A stretch of DNA of 64,000 nt, taken from the NCBI RefSeq assembly GCF_040183065.1, contig NC_091132.1:161346602-161410601 (forward strand), read 5' to 3'. The position numbers were made by a program, and so were the translations under genes. Shown here in pieces: positions 1 through 11,300 of this stretch (its first letter is position 1; the number at the start of each line of letters is the position of its first letter). The notes under the pieces are model-generated. The model was not told the origin of the DNA. It saw only the letters and a program-made list of their open reading frames with translations, and searched no databases. Source of the stretch: Periplaneta americana. Its lineage: Eukaryota; Arthropoda; Insecta; Blattodea; Blattidae.

Positions 1-648
1 CCTCGTTACAAATAATGCTTTACTTCGAGGTAGCTTTTCTACAGCCTTTAGTTTGCATGTATTATTAGCCCCACGTATAATTTCCTTAGGCCTAATCTTT
101 CTTTTATTCCGACTAACTACACTGGCCCAAGTATCTATGGATCTGTCTCTTTATCCGTAGAATTACTTGCAGGTTCTATGTTTACTGCTGGATTTATAGA
201 ACTTACTTTTGGTTTAGATACATTTTCGTAGCTTACCAATTTCCGTGGGATGTTTGCTGTACAGGTTATGTTATCTTCTTTTGTAGTTTCTGTTTGTTCG
301 TATAATTCCTGTTTGTCCTTCAAGAGATCAATAATTACCTCTTGATCTTTCACTCTCTTTTCTAGTTATTCAATTAATTTATAAATCGTTTCAACCTCAG
401 GAGGTAATAATGTTTTATCCACACTATCCACATAGTCCGACATTGTGCCACGCCCACTACACTCGTGTATCACAATTTCTCCCTCTTGATGAAAGAAATG
501 TTGAAAGTATTTACTAACCACTTCACTAACATCGGAGGGAACACTTTTACTCACAAGGATCTCAATAAGCGTTTTTTTACTGAGTTTATTTAGCTCAGAA
601 GGCGGCAGCTCACTGTTCGCACGATTAACATCCGCCATGTCGATACTA
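1..648 (-). mobile_element. LINE 5' end with ORF1 remnant, continues off left edge
   Basis: Read on the minus strand, an ORF begins at the ATG at 638 (MADVNRANSELPPSELNKL) only about ten bases inside the apparent 5' end of the element. It runs through a lysine/glutamate-rich, probably coiled-coil stretch and on to the window edge. It looks like the ORF1 protein of a non-LTR retrotransposon, a class assignment made from composition and layout and not from a catalytic motif. The frame is broken at least twice: an in-frame TAA follows IYKLIE near 366, and a frame change lies near 135, after which a basic segment (SRNKRKIRPKEI) continues. The right boundary is set where the sequence conserved at the start of the other units (TTCCTCCACTGAAAG) begins. 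The leader upstream of that point is missing from unit 1 in this window. Confidence 0.55.
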
Positions 649-899
649 GTTCGTTCCTCCACTGAAAGTAAAAGCCGGAAATGGACGTAAATTATAATAG
701 ATACCACATAAAAGGAGCAGAGGGAGGCGTTACAGGAGTTCACTTAACGATCACAATAACAAACGCCGAAAGGTGTTAGTTGTACATTGAGAGGTACTTC
801 ATCCTTTCACAGTGCCAGTGGAGTCCAGTAAACTCGCTCATGTGACAAGTGTGATTTTCGAAGGCTGACCTAAGACCGCTAGAAGAAACACCTGGATTT
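649..899 (+). promoter_or_regulatory. Leader region and non-coding exon 1, copy 1
   Basis: This block is strongly conserved in all four units and ends at a splice donor (CTGGATTT|GTAAGT, GT at 900-901). It has no long forward ORF, so it is best read as promoter plus non-coding first exon, spliced to the acceptor five bases ahead of the initiator ATG at 3259. The transcription start cannot be fixed from sequence. The upstream part present in units 2-4 is lost here to the LINE. Confidence 0.5.
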
Positions 900-1519
900 G
901 TAAGTCTGAACTGTAAAAGTCCCCTGTGCGAATAAAGTGGGGTAACGTCGCTCAAGTAACAGGGTAATGTACGCACCTAAGCCAGTGCATCTTTGTCGAA
1001 AATTGTTTGCAATATTAACGGAATCTCTATGGACAAAGGAATGTAGGTCCGTGACCCATTTCTTTTAGGGCTCATCCCGATAATCCTCTTAAGAGGCTAA
1101 GGAAATCCTCTGGCAGGATTGTTTATCCAGTTTATAATTTTCACATTACTGCGCATAGGTAATCCAGAAACCTACGTGTCACGGTCTTCTATGTGAATTA
1201 CTATCCAGCTAGCGTAGTTATCCTTTCTAGACGATTCTTTTAGGTCTCTATATATTGGCTGTATAGAGCTAATTATTCTGTGCTAATTTTGGTCTTACCT
1301 CGTAATTACGTTTTACGGCCCAAAGCAGGTATGTAAATTTAAGTATTTCAGTGCACAGTGGGCAATATACTGTTGGATTGTATTCCGCAAAAGACAGGAG
1401 TAAACGACATCCTCAAACTTTCTTCATGACTTTCAATCCGTTGTGCTTTATAACAGATTGTACTAGAGACATGTATTTCATTCTTTGCGTGGTATTATGT
1501 ATAATGTATTTCTGCAAAT

Positions 1520-1787
1520 ACCATTAAGTACGAGAAAAATTCGTACCGGCACCGGGAATCGTAGTATCGATACTACGAGAGGAGTTCGGCCGGCGTCGTG
1601 AATCGGGTCCCGGCATAGCTCAGTTGGTTACAGAGCACTCTAGCGCGCACAGCTGAGAGGTCCTGGGTTCGATTCCCGGTGCCGGTACGAATTTTTCTCG
1701 TACTTAATGGTATAAAAACAAACTGACTAGTCATACTAGTCGAGCAAAATATAATGAGGTGGGCGAGACCTCATTCATATTTGATAC
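1520..1787 (+). mobile_element. Foldback SINE-like insertion with 42-bp perfect inverted repeat
   Basis: The insertion is bounded by a perfect 12-bp target duplication ATTTCTGCAAAT (1508-1519 and 1788-1799). Units 2 and 3 carry one copy of the corresponding sequence, the empty site. A perfect 42-bp inverted repeat lies at 1520-1561 and 1670-1711. Between the arms is a tRNA-like segment with an A box (TAGCTCAGTTGG) and a B box (GGTTCGATTCC); its T arm and 3' acceptor strand are part of the right arm. A 16-bp palindrome, GTAGTATCGATACTAC, adjoins the left arm. The anticodon arm does not fold to a 5-bp stem with a 7-base loop, so it is not a working tRNA gene. Confidence 0.7.
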
Positions 1788-2302
1788 ATTTCTGCAAATG
1801 TTTTCACTTATGTCGTATGACATACAGTTGATTCTTGCTTACCAATTGTATGTTGTATTGTCTCATTCTTTTTGCAGTATTTGTCTTATATGGAACTTGG
1901 GGTCTTGTGAATACTACTCTGCACATTAATAATTATTATAAGCTTTATCTGAATGTTGCAGAGAATGTTTTACTCTGATTACGCAGGAAGGAACAAGTGC
2001 ACAATACTGAAGGAGCGAATATTTCGTATATCGGTTCTCATGACGTCATCTTATTTACTCGGAAATAGAAACGAAATTACACTCCTGATCTCCTCATCCC
2101 CCCCCCCCATCTCTCCTTCACTTCCTCTTATATCTGTCACATCTTGATATATTTTATATCACTCAAAATATCACATATTTCACACATTGCTTATATTTTA
2201 TCTACATTAATTCGACTGCAATGCATATTATATTTTGAAATTACTTACATAGGTAGGCCTAATTTGTTTGGTGAATTATTGTCCCAGTCACATGTTGCTA
2301 AG

Positions 2303-2573
2303 GTGTGTGACTTGAGTGGAAGCTGTGGTGCGTGTCGTAGGAGAGTTGGTCAGGGAGTATTTTGTGACAGTTGTACAATATGATTTCATTGTGAATATAG
2401 TAACACTGATAGTGATGAGGTTAGCCTATGTGATAGTTGGTCATGTCAACTCAGTCACTATAAAACATTAGTTGTGAAACAGGAGGAAACCAACGCCAAC
2501 CTACAATATGAGCGGGAACTTTTCAAAATTTAATTGGGAAATTACACACTGTATATCGTTCTGAAACATATCC
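2303..2573 (+). pseudogene. Cys-rich PHD-like coding remnant, unit 1
   Basis: The frame starting VCDLSGSCGACRRRVGQG keeps paired cysteines and then a charged KQEETNANLQYERE segment, but in-frame stops interrupt it. The unit 3 version (44957-45235) is open throughout. It has no ATG of its own and sits in intron 1, so it is either a decayed exon or an old transposon ORF1 zinc-finger piece. Confidence 0.4.
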
Positions 2574-2945
2574 GAAATTAATTTGTCTACTCCTACCGTT
2601 TTTTTTGCTATTTATTCTCTCTTTATTTTCATGACCAATTCTATCTCTTACTTTTTGTACTCATAATATATATATATCCCACCTGATGCTGTATTCCTAA
2701 CTTTCCTAATTCTTAGTCCTTACTGACATGTAACATGACTAATTTATAATTGTCGATCATTTTGCTATTTACATCACTTCACTAAATAATTCACTATCTT
2801 TACACTATATTCTTATACTTTACATAATTTAAGCGACTCGTACACTTATCTTCCATTGTTCTACACTGTGTCTCTCATGTCCTTAGTTTTCTTTTTTCAC
2901 TTCGTCTATTTCCTACTTTACTCATCCGACACTATTTAGTAAACA

Positions 2946-3062
2946 TCAGCATTTTGTTGAAAACGCCCGATCGAATCCAGTGGAACAAATCATATATAGA
3001 ACTTAGAGACAAACACTATCGTGAAATCCTCGACTTTATTGTTAGACAACTACTGTATTTTA
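2946..3062 (+). other. Unusually conserved intronic block, unit 1
   Basis: Across about 105 bases this block differs from unit 2 at only about two positions, while neighbouring intron sequence differs at roughly one base in ten (counted by eye). It lies about 200 bp upstream of the first coding exon. One frame is open (KTPDRIQWNKSYIELRDKH) but has no ATG. It could be an unrecognised exon or a regulatory element. Confidence 0.4.
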
Positions 3063-3253
3063 TTGCTAGTATCACATGCTCATCTGAGCTGATGTACACA
3101 TTCGTTTGTATTTTTGTGGCAACTTTTGTGTGTTGTGGCCCTCGCACAGAAATAATACACTGCGCAGATGTGGACTTATTGCCAAGCTAGTAAGTCTATC
3201 TCAGTATTTCACATTCTGCATATTAACTTATATTACTTTATTTCCTTTTTCAG

Positions 3254-3351
3254 TTGTAATGGACGTGATCAAGATGGAACCTGGTTCCGACCCAATGGGT
3301 ATACAGACAAGTGGTATCACAGATATAGAAGAGAAGAAGTCTTTATCTGAG
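3254..3351 (+). CDS. Coding exon A, copy 1
   Basis: The acceptor TTTTTCAG ends at 3253, the ATG is at 3259-3261 and the donor GT is at 3352. It encodes 31 residues and ends in phase 0. Confidence 0.75.
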
Positions 3352-6300
3352 GTATATTGAGAGCAATTACTATTTTATGCTCGACCATGCCGAAATGTAG
3401 TAATTATACACCTGGTAGCAGCCCTTTAATGGACCTCATTAAAGTACACTCATTTATTAAAGTCCATGCGTTCCATCAGTCATAAAATAGCATTGTAGCA
3501 ATATGAAAGCGCAAGGATGGATTATTCTCGGATATGCAATCAAAAGACAAATAGCGAAACGTCACTGAGGCTGGAAATCCAATACTGTCGCAGAAGATTA
3601 TGTTGAAGTATCGATCCGAAATAAAATTGAAATGTCAAATACAATATTAAACTCAGTCGAAGAAAACAACACACAAATTAACATCAATTCACCGTTATCT
3701 TCCAGCCTTTCCAGCATATTCCCGCAAATTCATTTCACCAATTATACAATAAATCACCTACATTTGAAATATAGTAAGTTCTGTTACTATACTAATTAGC
3801 GTTAATTGTAAATAAAATTCAAATAAATTCGTTTTGTCACCTCGTTTTTCAGTGTCTAATTTAATTTCAATTATACACCAAGATTAATGTTTATTTTACC
3901 CTCTAGATTATATCAAGGTCAATGTGGACATTTGTTTGTCGGAAAAAATCAATACTTTCGCGTCTGCGCACATCTCACAATTTACGAGGTATTGCACATG
4001 GTCAGTTCCGCTCCTCAGTCAGATAAGAATAAAAGGAATACTTCTGAATAATTTCAAGTTAGAAATATGGTCGAGCATAAAAAGTCGTATGAAACTTGAC
4101 TATAATGGTAATTAAGACACTCGTATGAAAATTATGAAACTCGCTTGCGCTCGTTTTATAAACATACTCGTGTTTTAATTACTACAATTATAGGCTCGTT
4201 GCATAATGTACTATTCTAAATGCTTCATTTATAACTAGGCAGCGCATTCCTTTGTAATTACTTGCTCTTTCTCCACGAAATGAAACATAACTAAAAAAGT
4301 TCAAATTTGTGAATGTGAGGTTACAAACGGAAGTTTGTTTCACATAAAACACACATACTCACAAAATGGTGTGAATACTTACCTTCAGGAAATATATTAC
4401 AAAGACAAAAACCTTGAAGTTTCTTTTACTTGCATGGACTTTTAGTAGAACATTTAAATAATATAAAACTGAATCAATAATAGGTTATTTAGAATAACAT
4501 TAACCTTTCTATTTTGTTTTGGATTCTTCTGATCATACTGGCAACAAAATGTCATACAATAAATATATTCTTTTACTCGTATATCCTGCCTTACAACGTT
4601 TTTCAGATAAATTATTTTAATATTGGTTTGGGAATAGGTACTTTTGCGTTTGTTGACATCGGTATGAATAAAAATGTGGGCGGACTTTATAGTCACGGGT
4701 TTTCGTGAACAACTTTTATTCTCTTTTGTCTAAATATTTTGTAATTTTTGTTTCAGGAAGGAAATTTATTAGATTTGGACGTCACTAAAGTAAAAACTGA
4801 ATGTATAGACCACAGATATGACATGAAATCGGAGATAGTATTTCAAGAATCTGCTGTGCCATTTGACTTTCCTATGCTGAAGAGTGAAGCTGAGGTGAGT
4901 GCAGTTTATGAAGTGTGTTGGTCGGTAGTTCTCTCTCTGTTACTTTCCGGCTGATGTAGCTGCTACAGTCATCCCTGTGATAACTTTTACTGTCCAATTT
5001 TCAAGTTAATTGTTTTACTAGCACTGTTTAGTTTATTTGAATCATATACCGTACTTGCTGGTAATCCATTAGTGTCAAAATGGATGCCCACATCCTTCAC
5101 AAAATGTTTCCATTACTGACTTTGCTTTAAAGATTGGACGAGTTGTACATTTTTAGTGCTTGATTTTCATGTATTATTGTGCTCTGTGTCTGTCTTACAT
5201 AATCTTCTGCTACAGGAAGAGTTTTGTGAGTTGGATCAAGTGAAGGAGGTCAAACTGGAAGGAACAGCAGAAGAGAATGAAGTCTCAACCGAGAGGTGAG
5301 TGTAATATACGAGTCCCTAAATTGTTTTTGGTTTTACTGCTCTATTATGCAATGACGACATAAACAAAATTTATCATTTCCACGTGATTATTTATATATC
5401 AAAACTGCAAGATACCTTGCGGACATAAATGGGATGAATGATATAATATTCTATCACTATCACGAACACCTGCCCTGCTGCTACTTTACCACACCTGCAA
5501 CTGCCAACTAGTGGAGCTGACGGTGCTGCTCTCAAAGATAATACCAAGGCATAGACCTGCCTTCAACTTTTCACATTTAATAGAGAACAGTTCACTGACC
5601 ATTTTCATTGACTAATGGAATGTACTCAGGAAATATAGTTCCTGTTGTTTTCTCAGGTTTGATCCAGCAGTTCTAGTAGGCTTTTGTGTATAGCTTTGAA
5701 GGAAGTGAGTCCTACTTCTCTGCAGCATGTCCATCACAGATCCTGAGTTCTAACAGATAAATTAGAAAACTTCTGTTGATTGCAATTTTAAATTTTAATT
5801 CTGTTCAATTTTTAATTCCGTAATACTCTTGTGTGTATTGTTCTTGGCTATTATTGGTCCGTGTCTCTTTATTAGCACATTAATGTAATAAAAATAAGAA
5901 TAGCCTATTATGTGCCGTTAAAAGTAAAGGTCTTCCATACGGGGTACGTCTTTAGTAACTCATGTGGTCAGTTAATCCGTGTAGGGTATATGTCTTACAA
6001 TATGCCAGATTCTTTGCCACAATCCCTAAAGTTTTTGTTCATTGACAAACTTGGTTCCCAATGCCTGCACAGCCTATATGTTTTGTTTTATTTTTGATAC
6101 TTTGTGAATCTCGTCACCAGTACACTGGACGCTTCTGTGCATATTTACGATCCTTGGTCACTGATTGTACAATTAATATATTAATAAGTACGAAAATGAA
6201 GATAAAGACGATAGTTTTATTATTAATTTTATTGTTATTACAATTATTATTATTTTATTATTAGTATTAATCTAATGGCAAGAACATTGCTTACGAATCA

Positions 6301-8279
6301 TATTCCTATTACACCCATTATTTTACTCATCACTTTCTAGTATCTCAGCTCCCTTGTTGATCTGTTGTCTAGACATGTATGTAGATGTAGATGTTGTCTG
6401 GCCATGTCTTCTTTGGAATTGCATAAGATGCAGGTTGGTGTTGGCATTATTCCAAAGTGGTGAAGGTATTTCCCGAGGCAATGATGATCAGTGCTGAGGC
6501 AGAAAGTTGCAATTCTTGTTCTCTCTGATCACTCTGCTGTGTTCAGGACTATAGTCGTCCGACGATTATGCTGCATTCCTTGTTCCACTACGTTATTATT
6601 TGTGTTCACATTGCTCTGATAAAGTAATAGTAGTGTGCTTTTTTTATTGTTAACCCAGGAGAAGGCACATAAGAATTTTACTTGAAGCAAGTAAAGAGAT
6701 AGGTTTGGAAGTAAATCCCGAAAAGACAAACTATATGATTATGTCTCGTGACGAGAATAATGTACGAAATGAAAATATAAAAATTGGAAATTTATCCTTT
6801 GAAGAGGTGGAAAAATTACAATACCTGGGAGCAACAGTAACAAATATACATTATACTTGTGAGAAAATTAAACACAGAATAAATATGGGAAATGCCTGTT
6901 ATTTCTCGGTTGAGAAGCTTTTATCATCCAGTCTGCTGTCAAAAAATCTTAAAGTTAAAATTTATAAAACAGTTATATTAATGGTTGTTCTGTATGGTTG
7001 TGAAACTTGGACTCTCTCTCTGAGAGAGGAACATAGGTTAAGCTTGTTCGAGAATAAGATGCTTCGGAAAATATTTGGGACTAAGAGGGATGAAGTTACA
7101 GGAGAATGGAGAAAGTTACACAACACAGAATTACACGCATTGTATTCTTTACCTGACATAATTAGGAACATTAAATCCAGACGTTTGAGATGGGCAGGGC
7201 ATGTAGCACTTATAGGCGAATCGAGAAATGCATATATAGTGTTAGTTGGAAGGCCGGAGGGAAAAGGACCTTTGGGGAGGGCGAGACGTAGATAGGAAGA
7301 TAATATTAATATGAATTTGGGGAGGTGTGATATCATGATAGAGACTGGATTAATTTTGCTCAGGATAGGGACCAATGGCGGGCTTATGTGAGGGCGGCAA
7401 TGAACCTCCGGATTCCTTAAAAGCCAGGAAGTAAGTAAGTAAGTAAGTAATTATTATTACTGTTATTATCATAATTATTTAATTTGTACCATAGTTATTT
7501 ATTAATTGTATTAATTGTATCACTGTCTTGGACTTCTATTGTCCAATGTCTGTAGTCCAGCACATAAATATTAATATTTAAATGAATAATTTTTATTATT
7601 ACTATTAATACTGCTGTTATGATTATAATTACTATTATTAATTGTTTTAAGATAATCTATACAGAAATAACTGAAGCAGAATGTCCATTGCTAATGGCAT
7701 ATAGGGTCCCAAAACCAGTAGTGGACACAATTATCCATTTTTTTTTATGTAAATAAATTCTGAGTGGTTGATGTTTTAAGTGATTTATTTTTCAAAATAT
7801 TCATCATATAGTCGACCTGGTTGGCAAGTTGATATAGCGCTGGCCTTCTATGCCCAAGGTTGCGGGTTCGATCCCGGGCCAGGTCGATGGCATTTAAGTG
7901 TGCTTAAATGTGACAGGCTCATGTCAGTAGATTTACTGGCATGTAAAAGAACTCCTGCGGGACAAAATTCCGGCACATCCGGCGACGCTGATATAACCTC
8001 TGCAGTTGCGAGCGTCGTTAAATAAAACATAACATTTTTTTTTTTTTTCATCATATATTTAAACACATATACATTCACTTAGGTATGTTTGATTTTGGGT
8101 GAATTTTTCTGGAAAAATTGTATATCACATTTTGTATAGTGAAGACAAAAACTTAGTAGTGGACACTCAAATTTTAATAGTGGACATAAAAAAATTCAGT
8201 AGTGGACACCCAGTCAAAATAAACAAATGATCTGAAAAAAAATGTAGTCTACCGTAAATAGTAAATAGTCTGCCTTGCG

Positions 8280-8314
<35 letters not shown>

Positions 8315-11300
8315 GTCGTATGTAATTGAGATTGTTTAACCATAAATCTAGAAAAACACAACTTGAAATTTTACAATAATGACATTCAGAGAAGAAAAAA
8401 TCACACTAGGCCTAGGCCATAGTTTCATGTATATTAATTAAAAAAAAAACTTCTACACAGTATGAAAACGACTCCACCATCAGGCATATGTAATCAGAAA
8501 AACTGTCTTCATCTTCACTGAGTGTAGCACAGTTGTGACAATGAAAGGTAACGCAGTCTTCCTCCATATCCTCTTCATCCAAGCGAAATGCATTCACATG
8601 TGACTTTGGTTTTTTTTTAAGTAGGTTATTTTACGACGCTTTATCAACATCTAGGTTATTTAGTGTCTGAATGAGATGAAGGTGATAATGCTGGTGAAGT
8701 GAGTCCGGGGTCCAGCACCGAAAGTTACCCAGCATTTGCTCATATTGTGTTGAGGGAAAACCCCGGAAAAAACCTCAACCAGGTAACTTGCCCCGACAGG
8801 GAATCGAACCCGGGCCATCTGTTTTCGCGGCTAGACGTGCTAACCGTTACTCCACAGGTGTGGACCATGTGACTTTGGGATGCATTTAAAGTTGTATGTA
8901 TCTTTGCATTTGTCACATTCAACCCATGTCTGCTTCAGTTTCAAACTCTTACCATATTTCTTGCAAAGCCATTCGTTGGGATCTTCGTTTAATTTTCTTT
9001 TGTTCTTTTTCAAATTCTTCTTTTTTTTTCTGCTGACAAAATAAAGTGCTGGATCCACTTTTTTGGGAGGAGACAACTGCAGGGAATGGCTGTCTGTGTT
9101 GGGCCACTTTTTTTTCTGGGATCTTTGGATAAAAGAGACATCTTTTAAAGGGGCTGCTAACAGATCCCATTTCTTTAAGGGATATTATGGTGATGAACAA
9201 GATGGACCAGGCTGGGGGCAGTTGGCTGTGACTTGAGATGGATCTAGTAACTCAGCAGTGCTGCTTGCAGGTGTAGCCTAGTAGGTGATTTTTCGGATGC
9301 AGCTGTTTGTTCTAGAGATTCGTTACCCATTCCTGCAGTCACGCCAAATCCTTAGCAGATTCCTGAGGTGACCACTGCTCCCCATCTCGAACCTCCTTGA
9401 AATCTGCCAAAGTGACAGGATTAATTTTCTCCTCCAGCATTTCAATGAAGGTCTTGGTCTGGGATATGGAAGCTTCTCTGCCAGAGGATTAATCAGCTCT
9501 CTACTGTGGATACATTTGTCAAAATTAACAGTTTGACTTTTGAATGGATAAAGCTCAGTGTGTAGAAACCCATTCTTTATTACCTCTTCAGTAGCTTTCG
9601 TTGCAAAGACAGATTGCAAAAGAGCACAAAATGTTTCTTCGGTACATCCTTTGGGTAGTTCTCAAATTTCCACTGGCGTATAACATCCTTCCAGCCACCC
9701 TTGAAAACACTGGCTGCATGAGATGTAGTGCAACCAGCACGATGTCATTTGAGCTGCAGAAGTCACTCACACGGGAGCGGTGGACATCAACAAACATTAT
9801 CACAGGTCGTGGAATATTTTCATTTTTCAATAACTCCATGAAATGATTCGAAATGTATTCGAAGAACACTTCGCTGTTCACCCAGCCACTCTCTGATAGA
9901 CCAATTGCCCATAAATCTGGCACATATTCTGCAACATCTCGTGGCAATCTCTTGTACGTAAAAATGACGATAGGTGGCACAGTTTCTCTTCTTGCCGAGA
10001 AGTAACCCATTACTGTTAACTGTTCCTTCTCGTTGTTGGGTACCTGGTGATAAAAGTCCCCTCTACCCCATGCTCCAAGGACTTTACCACTTTTTGGGCA
10101 CAACAGGAAGCCAGACTCGTCTGCGTTAAATACCCGCCTTGGATGGTTTAGAACGTTCCTGAAGCCATCTGCAGTTAAAGTTAATTCAACTTCTTGAAAC
10201 CATTTCTCGATAATCTTCAATGAACTGATGCACGTGATCGATTTAAACTCTCTGCATGTTTCTCGGAATTTACAGGATTGCATTTCATAAATGCATGATA
10301 CCTCGTCATTCCCAGGAAGTTATTCCTGAAGGGATTGGGTCGTTTATCTGCATCAAGCACCGTCTTCACCGCATTGCATAACAAGTGCCTTGCAATTGGA
10401 AAACCCTTCCTGGCCAATGAGAAAACCCATTGTGCAAGGAGGTTTTCTTCAGCTGCTCTCAACGTATGTGCTGGGCCCATTCTTCTTCCTTCAGGAATAG
10501 TGCCACTGCGCTTCCTGATTAGTGTTGATCTAGGTACCAGCTTCCTTCTTTGTCATACCATTTCGTACTGCTGCTACAGCTTCATTCATCTTCTCCTCAG
10601 GATACTGGAAGACAGGACGTTTAAGCACCATGCAACTTATGTAGGTCACAGTCTTGTATTTGAAAAACCAAATCTATAAGATTATACAGAAACTTATTTA
10701 GGCCTACACAGTAAGAAGAATCTCTAACAGAAAATGAAAACACCCAGAAGTGGGTTAAATCAACTAATTATGTTGGAAAATATTAAGCTGTCCATCATTA
10801 AATACTGTGTGTCCACCATTAAGAACGCTATTTAAATAGTGGACCCCCACGTGTCCAGTACTAAAATATTTAACAAAAGCATGCTTCACTACTGGACAGC
10901 CCCACTGTACAGATTAAATATATTTAGATAACTTTTCTTCTTGTTTTAAATGAAAGGTTACTACAAAACATTATAAATTATATGTATTAAACTTAATAAA
11001 ATCACATAAATTACCAGATGCTTACCGATTCAAAAGCATGCATTCACTATTACCAAGCAGCAGGAACTGAAACTATTTCCGGCATACAGTTGTATTTGAT
11101 ATATCTGACTCAATGATTGGCCCAAACTAAGAGCCAATAGCAATCCACCTTACAAAAAATGACCTGTTTAAAAGCACGAATGCAACTGTAAAGAGAAATA
11201 CCATTGGTTGCGGGTCTTCTTAATAAAAAATGTACCGAATGTGTCCACTACTAAATTATGTTCATTACTAGTATTGGGAGCCTATATTACCTTATTGAAA

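Larger units (their letters stand above)
7704..11282 (-). mobile_element. Tigger/pogo-type DNA transposon
   Basis: The terminal inverted repeats are imperfect: the left end starts GGGTCCCAAAACCAGTAGTG and the right end, reverse-complemented, starts GGCTCCCAATACTAGTAATG. The element is flanked by TA at 7702-7703 and 11283-11284, the usual Tc1/pogo duplication. Units 2 and 3 have an unoccupied site at the equivalent position, and the insertion lies only about 60 bp ahead of the finger exon. It is 3.58 kb long, including two later SINEs. The motif AGTAGTGGACA recurs inside both ends as subterminal repeats. Confidence 0.85.

Noticed and set aside
1609-1687. tRNA gene call
   Set aside because: A and B boxes and an acceptor stem are present, but the anticodon arm cannot form a normal stem and loop, and the sequence lies within an inserted element flanked by a target duplication.
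6962-7375. 137-codon minus-strand ORF
   Set aside because: Antisense shadow of the LINE reverse transcriptase frame.
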